Source: a virus
Reading direction: 5' to 3' (one strand)
DNA: 20,584 nucleotides
IMG/VR virus record: IMGVR_UViG_3300042879_004153
Location: 1 to 20,584 of that record
Positions 1 through 6,188 of this stretch are shown piece after piece (the stretch's first letter is position 1; every line of letters begins with the position of its first letter). The notes beneath the pieces were generated by a model. That model had not been told where the DNA came from. It saw only the letters and a list, made by a program, of their open reading frames with translations, and made no database searches. The translations under genes and the position numbers were made by a program.

Positions 1-215
1 TCGAGTTCGGTACCGCCCGCCACTGGATCAAGCCGAAGAATCGCAAGAGCCTGTTTATTGCCGGGTTGATGAAGGAAATCGTCGATCACCCCGGCGCACG
101 CGCCAAGCCTTTCATGCGGCCCGCCTTCGACGGCAAGTGGCGGCAGGCCATCGACGCCATGGCGGACTACATCCGCACCCGGCTGCCGAAAGAATTCAAG
201 AAAGCCGGCAAATGA
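1..215 (+). CDS. HK97 gp10-like tail/head-tail protein, 3' end only
   Basis: The reading frame is open from the left edge (codons in phase from base 3) and ends with TGA at 213-215, so only about the last 70 residues are seen. The visible part contains HPGARAKPFMRPAFD followed by an amphipathic stretch and a Lys-rich tail. That is the conserved C-terminal pattern of HK97 gp10-family proteins, which act at the head-tail junction or tail completion of siphophages. The next gene starts inside its stop codon (ATGA), indicating translational coupling. Family assignment is from pattern recognition of the C-terminus; the N-terminus and start lie outside the window. Confidence 0.75.
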   Translation, partial: EFGTARHWIKPKNRKSLFIAGLMKEIVDHPGARAKPFMRPAFDGKWRQAIDAMADYIRTRLPKEFKKAGK

Positions 216-610
216 GCGCCGAACTCGTCATCAAAACCCTGCTCGATGCCAGCAGCGGCCTCGCCGCGCTGGTGTCCACGCGGCTGTACTCCGGCGCGCG
301 TCCCGAAGGCGATCCGCTGCCCGCCGTGGTTTGGGTCGAAGTGTCCGACCTGCCGCGCCCGCCGATCGACATCACCACCGGCACCGAGCCGATGAGCGGT
401 CGCATCCAGGTCAATTGCCTGGCCACCACCTCGGCCGGGGTCAAGGCCATCAAGGACGCCGTCATTGCCGCCTGCCACAAGCAGAGCGGCGTGATCGGCG
501 GCATCACCGTGCAATCGGTTCTGCAAGACAGCGCAGGGCCGCGCAGTTACGACGCGCTGGTGGATACCTTCCAGCAGCCCGTCGATTTCATCGTGCAGTA
601 CCTGCGCTGA
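212..610 (+). CDS. DUF3168-like tail completion/terminator protein
   Basis: A 132-aa protein starting MSAELVIKTLLDA. The start at 212 is chosen because its ATG overlaps the preceding TGA; an upstream ATG at 137 would extend through the end of the upstream gene. An N-terminal helix is followed by RLYSGARPEGDPLPAVVWVEVS and a C-terminal half with DALVDTFQQPVDFIVQYLR. This is the size and pattern of DUF3168 proteins, which occupy the tail-terminator position in siphophages and cap the tail tube after assembly. Its place between an HK97-gp10-like gene and the tail tube gene fits that role. Function is inferred from family and position. Confidence 0.75.
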   Translation: MSAELVIKTLLDASSGLAALVSTRLYSGARPEGDPLPAVVWVEVSDLPRPPIDITTGTEPMSGRIQVNCLATTSAGVKAIKDAVIAACHKQSGVIGGITVQSVLQDSAGPRSYDALVDTFQQPVDFIVQYLR

Positions 611-639
611 CGTTTTCACCGCCCGCTTCACCACCCATG

Positions 640-665
640 ACCCGCTTCGGCGGGTTTTGTTTTTT
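640..665 (+). terminator. Rho-independent terminator with TTCG tetraloop
   Basis: A six-pair stem, ACCCGC/GCGGGT, closes a TTCG tetraloop and is followed by TTTTG and a further run of T. This is a textbook intrinsic terminator. It lies between the tail-completion gene and the tail tube gene, and the ribosome binding site of the tube gene (GGAG at 666-669) begins directly after the T tract. Transcripts from upstream may therefore be partly terminated just ahead of the most highly needed tail protein. Confidence 0.8.
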
Positions 666-675
666 GGAGATCATC

Positions 676-1884
676 ATGACCATCGCCGCCGGCGTTGCCA
701 AGCAACTGCGTTACAAAGTCGAATCCGCCTTCGGCACCGCGCCCGGTGCCACCGGCGCCCAGGTTCTGCGCCGGGTGTCCTCCACCCTCGATCTGTCGAA
801 GGACACCTACCAGTCCGGCGAGATCCGCGCCGACATGCAGATCGCCGACATGCGTCACGGCGTGCGTCGCGTTGGCGGCAACATCAAGGGCGAGCTGTCG
901 CCAGGCACGTATAAGGACTTCATTGCCGCTGCCCTGCGCAAAGCCTGGGCCGCCACCACGGCCATCACCGGCATGTCGATCACCGTCGCCGGCAGCGGGC
1001 CCTACACCATTACCCGTGCCGCCGGCGATTTCCTCGCAGGCGGCATCAAGATCGGCGACGTAGTGCGGCTCACCGCCGGCAGCTTTGTTGCTGGCAACCT
1101 CAACAAGAATATCCTGGTGACGGGCGTTACCGATACCGTCATCACCGGCATCGTGCTCAACGCCAGCGCCCTGACGGCCGAAGGTCCGATCGCCAGCGCC
1201 ACGCTGACCGTTGTCGGTAAAAAAACCTGGGTGCCCACGAGTAGCCACACGGACCTGAGCTACAGCATCGAGCACTGGTATTCCGACATCAGCCAGTCGG
1301 AGCTGTTCCGCGGCTGCAAGGTCAATACCGTCGGCATCAACCTGCCGCCTACCGGCATGGCCGAGATCGATCTCGGCTTCATCGGCCAGGACATCACCAC
1401 CGACAGCAGCGTCTACTACACCAGCCCGACGGCCGCCACCGCCACCGGCATCGTCGCCGCCGTCAATGGCGCGCTGCTGGTCGGGGGCACGCAGATTGCC
1501 ATCTGCACCGGCCTCTCGCTCAACATCGCCGGCGGCTACAGCGGCGACCCGGTCGTCGGCGCCAACACCATCCCGGCGCTGCTGCCGGGCCGTGTTGTCG
1601 TAGGCGGGCAATTCACTGCCTACTTCACCGACGGTACCCTGCGCGACAACTTTATCGACGAAGACGAGATCACCCTGGTCGTCGCCCTCACCACCAGCAA
1701 CGCCGCCGCCGCCGATTTCCTGACGCTGGTGCTGCCGCGCATCAAGGTCGGCGGCGCTGGCAAGGACGACGGCGAAAAGGGCCTGGTCGCCACCTTCCCC
1801 TTCACCGCGCTCTACAACAGCGCAGGCGGCTCCGGCATCAGCAGCGAGCAGACCACGCTGGTAGTGCAGGACAGCACGGCATGA
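676..1884 (+). CDS. Major tail tube protein
   Basis: A 402-aa protein. The ATG at 676 is preceded at 6 bases by GGAG; an in-frame ATG at 637 lies in the terminator hairpin region and lacks a comparable site. The N-terminus has the pattern of phage tail tube proteins (Phage_tail_2 type): KQLRYKVESAFGTAPG, then SSTLDLSKDTYQSGEIRADMQIADMRHG, then GNIKGELSPGTYKDFIAAALRKAW. The rest is Gly/Thr/Val-rich beta structure, ending with a Ser/Gly-rich stretch (SAGGSGISSEQTTLVVQDS). Hexamers of such proteins stack to form the siphophage tail tube. It follows the tail-completion gene and overlaps the chaperone start by ATGA, the usual order in long-tailed phages. Confidence 0.85.
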   Translation: MTIAAGVAKQLRYKVESAFGTAPGATGAQVLRRVSSTLDLSKDTYQSGEIRADMQIADMRHGVRRVGGNIKGELSPGTYKDFIAAALRKAWAATTAITGMSITVAGSGPYTITRAAGDFLAGGIKIGDVVRLTAGSFVAGNLNKNILVTGVTDTVITGIVLNASALTAEGPIASATLTVVGKKTWVPTSSHTDLSYSIEHWYSDISQSELFRGCKVNTVGINLPPTGMAEIDLGFIGQDITTDSSVYYTSPTAATATGIVAAVNGALLVGGTQIAICTGLSLNIAGGYSGDPVVGANTIPALLPGRVVVGGQFTAYFTDGTLRDNFIDEDEITLVVALTTSNAAAADFLTLVLPRIKVGGAGKDDGEKGLVATFPFTALYNSAGGSGISSEQTTLVVQDSTA

Positions 1885-2375
1885 ACCTTCTGCATCGTCT
1901 GTGGCGCCGCGTCTTCGCGCGGCAGTACGTTGTCGACGCGTGCGCCGTATCGCCAGCGCCGACTTTCTCCGGCGCGGACGTGGTCGACCTCGCCACCATC
2001 CGCAGCCGGCTGCAGGCCACGGTGGATCTGCGCCACCCGGTCACCGGCGACTTGCTCGGCGCCCGCGTCACGCTCGCCAGCCCGGACCACCCGGCGCGGC
2101 GCCAGGCGCGGCTCGACATTGCCCGCGCCGATCGCGGCCGTGACGATCTCGATGGCGACACCGCGCTGGAGCTGGTCGACGAAGCCGCCATCGAATTCCT
2201 CGCCCGTATCGTCTTCGGATGGGAAGGCATCAAGGTCGATGGCGCGCCGCTGGTGTATTCCGCTGCCGCCGTGCGCGAGCTGCTGCGCCCCGAGCCGATG
2301 CGCTGGCTGGTGAATCAGCTGCTCAACGAAGCGGCGCGCGCCGAAAATTTTATCGAGACCTCCGCACCCGCCTGA
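1881..2375 (+). CDS. Tail assembly chaperone (gpG-like)
   Basis: A 164-aa protein whose ATG overlaps the TGA of the tail tube gene. It has TVDLRHPVTGDLLGARVTLASPDHP in the middle and a conserved EFLARIVFGWEGIKV...LLRPEPMRWLVNQLLNEAARAENF segment near the C-terminus, as in tail assembly chaperones placed between tube and tape measure genes. Such proteins coat the tape measure during tail assembly and are absent from the virion. Near its end it carries a canonical -1 slippery heptamer (2345-2351) leading into a second open frame, as in lambda G/GT. Residues 22-30 (AVSPAPTFS) are encoded by a 27-bp sequence that recurs in the NlpC-like gene at 6005-6031. Confidence 0.78.
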   Translation: MNLLHRLWRRVFARQYVVDACAVSPAPTFSGADVVDLATIRSRLQATVDLRHPVTGDLLGARVTLASPDHPARRQARLDIARADRGRDDLDGDTALELVDEAAIEFLARIVFGWEGIKVDGAPLVYSAAAVRELLRPEPMRWLVNQLLNEAARAENFIETSAPA

Positions 2376-2704
2376 TCGCACACGCGGAGGGTGAAGCACG
2401 GCTGGCCAAGCCGCAAGGCGACGGCAAGCCGCTGCGCGATCACCTCAAGGCCGTCGCCCGCGCCACGCGGCAACGGCCGAAAGAACTGGATGTACCGGCC
2501 CTGCCGGTGTCGCTGCAACCGCTGTGGCAGATCTACCTGCAGCTCGATGCCGGGCGCGGCGGTACCGGCTTCGGCGCCGCCGTCATCGGCTGGCAGGACA
2601 TCGCCGCCTGGCAACGCATCACCGGCCAGCCGCTCACCGGCTGGGAAGCAGAAACACTGATCCGCACCGATCGCGCCGTCCGCGCGATCCTCGACAAGGA
2701 CTGA
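1881..2704 (+). CDS. Tail assembly chaperone frameshift fusion (gpGT-like)
   Basis: This product is predicted from -1 frameshifting at 2345-2351. Residues 1-157 come from the upstream frame, and reading then resumes at base 2351 for 117 more residues (YRDLRTRLIAHAEGEARLAKPQ...), about 274 aa in total. The second frame has no convincing start of its own close to its conserved part. Its C-terminus (LPLWQIYLQLDAG...IGWQDIAAWQRITGQPLTGWEAETLIRTDRAVRAILDKD) resembles T-type extensions. In lambda the T part binds the tail tube protein and recruits it to the tape measure. The tape measure gene starts one base after this stop. The overlap of frames and the slippery site are seen; the fusion itself is inferred. 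Confidence 0.75.
2345..2351 (+). promoter_or_regulatory. Programmed -1 frameshift heptamer AAATTTT
   Basis: In the chaperone frame the codons read GAA AAT TTT ATC, giving the X XXY YYZ heptamer A AAT TTT. A -1 slip on it moves ribosomes to the frame that stays open to 2704. It lies about 8 codons before the zero-frame stop, the geometry of gpG/gpGT-type programmed frameshifting. A stimulatory downstream structure was not worked out. Confidence 0.8.
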
Positions 2705-2705
2705 C

Positions 2706-4586
2706 ATGGCAACGGAAATCGGCAGCCTGCTGATCGACATGCGGGCGGATGTGGCACGTCTGTCGCAGGACATGGCCAAAGTTCAAGGCACCGTCGATGG
2801 TGCCATGAAGAATGTCCAGACGGCAGCCAGCCGCGCAGTGACGGCGCTTGGGTTGATCGGCGTCGGCGTGTCAGTCGCGGGAATGATCGGCATCGTCAAG
2901 CACGCCGTCGGCGCCATGGCCGCACTGGACGACATGGCCGCCAAGGCCGGCACCACCGTCGAAAAGTTTTCCGCCCTGGCAGATGTTGCCAAGATCGGCG
3001 GGCACGACATCGGGCTGGTCGAAGGCGCCATGGTGCGTTTGACCAAAGCGCTGGCGGGTGGCGATGAGGAAGCCAAGGGTGCGGGGCATGCGCTGGCCGC
3101 GCTCGGGCTCAAGGCAGAAGAGTTGCGCAAGATGGACACCGCCGACGCCATGCTGAAGGTGGCGATGGCGCTGAACAAGTACGAAAACAGCGGCGCCAAG
3201 ACTGCGCTCATGCTCGACCTGCTGGGCAAGAGCGGCGCTGCGGCCATTCCCTACCTCGAAGACCTCGCTGAAAAAGGCGAGTTGGTGGCCAAAGTCACCA
3301 CCGAACAATCTGCCGCCGCCGAGAAGTTTGAAAAGAATCTCGGCGCGGTAAAAGTGGCTGCCGACGATCTGACGCGCAGCCTGGCCGTTCCGCTGGTCGG
3401 CGCACTGAATGAGGTCATCAAGAACTTCAACGCCGCGCGCGATGCCGGTTATGGATTCTTTCAGTCCTTGACCGGCATCGGCGTGCGCGGGCTGGGCGAG
3501 GGCATCGGCGATGCCAAGGCCAATGCCGGGCAGCGCATCAAGGAATTGAAGGAGGAAATCGCTAGCCTTGAAGCGGATCGTGATCGCCAGTTGAAGTTCG
3601 GTGCGGGCGCCAGCGCCACCAGTGTGCAGGTCGGCATCGACACCGCGCAGCAGCGTCTGAAGTACTACAAAACCATTCAGCGACAGGCCGCCGAGGATCA
3701 GTGGTCCGGCACCAGTCATCTGGACGCCCGCGATCTGCGGGCGCGGCAAAAAGAGAGCCTGGCCGGTTACGAATCCAAAAACGACAAGGACAAGAAGAAA
3801 AAAAAGGATCATTTCGACCCGGAAGGCGACTTCGACCTCAAGTTCGCTGTCATGAACGAAAAGGCCAAGCGCGCCGGTTTCGACGAGCGCGACAAGGCCG
3901 CCGAAGCCGAGGCCGCCGCGCTCGACAAGCTGCGCGAAAAATACATCGGCATGGCCGACCCCCTGCAGCAGTACCGGGTGCAGCTCGACGAAATCAACAA
4001 TCTGCGCGCCAACGGCCTGCTGAGCACCGACCAGGCCCTCGAAGCCGAGTGGGCGGTGAACGAGGCCATGGACAAGGCCATCGACAAGATGAACGGTCTG
4101 GGCGAAGCGATGAAAGAGAACGGCAACTTCGCCCGCGACATGGGGCTGTCGTTTACCAGCGCCTTCGAAGACGCCGTGGTCGGCGGCAAGGAAGCCATCG
4201 ACGTGATCCGCTCGCTGGGGCAGGACATCAGCCGCATCATCATGCGCAAGAGCATCACCGAACCCTTTGGCAACGCCCTCAGTGGTGCCCTGGGGAAAAT
4301 CGACTTCGGCAATCTGTTCAAGGCCGAAGGCGGCCCGGTCTCCGGCGGGCAGTCCTATATTGTCGGCGAGCGCGGACCGGAGCTTTTCACGCCGGGGGCC
4401 TCCGGCAATATCACGCCAAACAATAAGCTGATCGGCGGCGGCACCAGCAACCACTTCACCGTCGACATGCGCGGCGCCTCCGTCGAAGCCGTCGCGCGCC
4501 TCGAACAACTGGTGATGTCGGTCAACGGCTCCATCGAGCGGCGCGCCCTGAACGTGATGGGCCAGGCCCGCGTGCGGGGCGGGTAA
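2706..4586 (+). CDS. Tail tape measure protein
   Basis: A 626-aa protein starting MATEIGSLLIDMRADVARLSQDMAKVQGTVDGAMKN. This is the helical N-terminus typical of tape measures, followed by a hydrophobic segment near residues 43-65 (VTALGLIGVGVSVAGMIGIV). The middle is helical and charged, with a Lys-rich stretch near residue 362-368 encoded by eight consecutive A. The C-terminus, AEGGPVSGGQSYIVGERGPELFTPGASGNI, is the signature of lambda-type tape measure C-terminal domains. The protein sets tail length and may be ejected with the DNA. At about 626 residues it implies a fairly short siphophage tail. Its stop overlaps the next ATG (TAATG). Confidence 0.9.
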   Translation: MATEIGSLLIDMRADVARLSQDMAKVQGTVDGAMKNVQTAASRAVTALGLIGVGVSVAGMIGIVKHAVGAMAALDDMAAKAGTTVEKFSALADVAKIGGHDIGLVEGAMVRLTKALAGGDEEAKGAGHALAALGLKAEELRKMDTADAMLKVAMALNKYENSGAKTALMLDLLGKSGAAAIPYLEDLAEKGELVAKVTTEQSAAAEKFEKNLGAVKVAADDLTRSLAVPLVGALNEVIKNFNAARDAGYGFFQSLTGIGVRGLGEGIGDAKANAGQRIKELKEEIASLEADRDRQLKFGAGASATSVQVGIDTAQQRLKYYKTIQRQAAEDQWSGTSHLDARDLRARQKESLAGYESKNDKDKKKKKDHFDPEGDFDLKFAVMNEKAKRAGFDERDKAAEAEAAALDKLREKYIGMADPLQQYRVQLDEINNLRANGLLSTDQALEAEWAVNEAMDKAIDKMNGLGEAMKENGNFARDMGLSFTSAFEDAVVGGKEAIDVIRSLGQDISRIIMRKSITEPFGNALSGALGKIDFGNLFKAEGGPVSGGQSYIVGERGPELFTPGASGNITPNNKLIGGGTSNHFTVDMRGASVEAVARLEQLVMSVNGSIERRALNVMGQARVRGG

Positions 4587-5206
4587 TGGCGATCACCTTC
4601 CCCCTCTCGCTGCCCTCGGTCGGCGGCATCTCCGGCGTCACCATCACCATGGTCGACGTGGTCGGCGTCGGCGAATCGCCCTTCACCCTCTCGCAGGAGA
4701 CCTTCGAGCACGCCGGCAAGCGCTTCGAGGCCGCGGTGCAGGTCGGGCGCATGGCCCGCGCCGATGCCGAGCAGTGGGTGGCCTTCCTCGCCACCCTGCG
4801 CGGGCGGCGCGGCACCTTCCTGATGGGCGACCCCATCGGCGCCACGCCGCGCGGCGTCGCCACCGGCACGCCGCTGGTGAAGGGTGCCGCCCAGACCGGC
4901 GGCACCCTGCTGACCGACGGCTGGACCATCAGCACCACCGGCATCCTCAAAACCGGCGACTGGATACAGCTCGGCACCAGCACGTCGTCGCGGCTGCACA
5001 AACTGCTGCAGGATGCCAACAGCGACGGCAGCGGCAACGCCACGCTGGAGCTGTGGCCCGGCCCGCGCATCGCGCCGGCCGACAACGAGGCCATCGTGGT
5101 CAGCAATGCCAAGGGCCTGTGGCGGCTGGCCGGCAATTCGCGCAGCTACGACATCGGCGCCGCCATGACCATCGGCCTCGGCTTCAACTGCGTGGAGGCC
5201 TTGTAA
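4586..5206 (+). CDS. Minor tail protein downstream of tape measure (distal-tail-like)
   Basis: A 206-aa protein starting MAITFPLSLPSVGGISGVTITMVDVV, with SPFTLSQETFEHAGKRFEAAVQVGRMARADAEQWVAFLATLRGRRGTFLMGDP in the first half. A beta-rich Gly/Thr segment follows, and the end is SRSYDIGAAMTIGLGFNCVEAL. Proteins with this pattern sit directly after the tape measure in many Burkholderia- and Pseudomonas-type siphophages, where they probably form the distal tail ring or adaptor. The start overlaps the tape measure stop. The role is inferred from position and general pattern; no catalytic motif is seen. Confidence 0.65.
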   Translation: MAITFPLSLPSVGGISGVTITMVDVVGVGESPFTLSQETFEHAGKRFEAAVQVGRMARADAEQWVAFLATLRGRRGTFLMGDPIGATPRGVATGTPLVKGAAQTGGTLLTDGWTISTTGILKTGDWIQLGTSTSSRLHKLLQDANSDGSGNATLELWPGPRIAPADNEAIVVSNAKGLWRLAGNSRSYDIGAAMTIGLGFNCVEAL

Positions 5207-5208
5207 TC

Positions 5209-5769
5209 ATGGCGCGCGCACTTACCGCCGGCATGCTCGCCGCCATGGCCACCGGCAATCTGCGACCGCTGATCCTCTACGAGGGCGAGTTCGCTGGCGG
5301 CACCGTGCGCCTGTTCTCCGGCCACGGCTCGCTGGTCTGGAACGGCAACACCTTCACCGGCAGCGGCCAGATGCTGCGGATATCCGCCATCCAGGAAGTC
5401 TCGGCCCTGCAGGCAATCAACTTCACCATCTCGCTCAACGGCGAGCTGCCGGCGCTCATCCAGGTGGCGCTGGCCCAGGTGCGCCGCGGCAAATCCGGCA
5501 GCGTCTGGCTTGGCCTGCTCGACAGCAACAACGCGCTGATCGCCGATCCTTTCTTGTGCTTCAAGGGCCGCGCCGACAAACCGGACATCGTGCCCGACCC
5601 GTCGCACACCGTGATTTCCGTCGCCTACGAATCGCGCCTGATCGACGCCTCGCGCCGGCGCGAGCGGCGCTACACCTCGGAAGACCAGCAAATCGATTTC
5701 CCGGGCGACAAGGGCTTCGATCAAGTGCCCAGCCTGCAGGACACACAATTCACCTGGGGGCGGCGATGA
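5209..5769 (+). CDS. Minor tail protein (tail hub/adaptor-like)
   Basis: A 186-aa protein. The ATG at 5209 is chosen because GGAGG lies 10 bases upstream and the previous gene stops 2 bases before it. It begins MARALTAGMLAAMATGNLRPLILYEGEFAGGTVRLFSGHGSLVWNGNTFTGSGQMLRIS and ends RRRERRYTSEDQQIDFPGDKGFDQVPSLQDTQFTWGRR. The final block is a common ending of minor tail proteins encoded between the distal tail protein and an NlpC/P60 peptidase in siphophages, roughly the place of lambda gpL. The stop overlaps the next start (ATGA). A structural role at the tail tip is inferred. Confidence 0.65.
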   Translation: MARALTAGMLAAMATGNLRPLILYEGEFAGGTVRLFSGHGSLVWNGNTFTGSGQMLRISAIQEVSALQAINFTISLNGELPALIQVALAQVRRGKSGSVWLGLLDSNNALIADPFLCFKGRADKPDIVPDPSHTVISVAYESRLIDASRRRERRYTSEDQQIDFPGDKGFDQVPSLQDTQFTWGRR

Positions 5770-6188
5770 GGCGCGACGGATGGGAATCACGGCTCGCCGC
5801 CGTGATCGAAGCCGCCGCCGGGCGGCCCTACGTGCTGGGCGAGAACGATTGCCTGCGCCTGGCTTGCGCCGCCGTCGAGGCGCTGACCGGCGTCGACTTC
5901 TGGCCGCGCTTTAGTGGAAAACGCGGCTACAAAACCAAGCGGCAGGCGCTGGTGACCATCGCCAAGATCGCGCCCTCACTGGGTGAAGCAGTGACGGCCA
6001 CGCTCGCCGTGTCGCCAGCGCCGACTTTCTCGGCCCTGCGCGGCGACCTGCTGCTGTACCGCGACGAGCAGGGCGAAGACCATCTGGGCGTCTGCGTCGG
6101 CCGCGACGTAGTGCTGATGGCCGCTGAAGGACCGCTCACCGTCGGCATCGAGCATGCCGGCCTGCTGTGTTCGTGGAGGATCGGCTGA
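5766..6188 (+). CDS. NlpC/P60-like tail peptidase (DUF6950-like)
   Basis: A 140-aa protein starting MRRDGWESRLAAVIEAA. The first conserved block, PYVLGENDCLRLACAAVEALTGVDFW, carries the candidate nucleophile Cys29. The second, DLLLYRDEQGEDHLGVCVG, carries the candidate His106, an NlpC/P60-type arrangement like the C-terminal part of lambda gpK. In tails such proteins sit at the tip and probably cut peptidoglycan during entry. Residues 81-89 (AVSPAPTFS) between the two blocks are encoded by a 27-bp sequence also present in the chaperone gene, possibly an inserted repeat in a loop. It is shorter than gpK because the Mov34-like domain is absent. It overlaps its neighbours on both sides. Confidence 0.75.
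   Translation: MRRDGWESRLAAVIEAAAGRPYVLGENDCLRLACAAVEALTGVDFWPRFSGKRGYKTKRQALVTIAKIAPSLGEAVTATLAVSPAPTFSALRGDLLLYRDEQGEDHLGVCVGRDVVLMAAEGPLTVGIEHAGLLCSWRIG

Noticed and set aside
331-675. Extended N-terminus for the tail tube protein
   Set aside because: It would read through the tail-completion gene and a terminator. The ATG at 676 has a good ribosome binding site and the family N-terminus.
2871-4508. Long minus-strand frame of 545 codons opposite the tape measure gene
   Set aside because: No domain pattern, and antisense to a well-supported gene.
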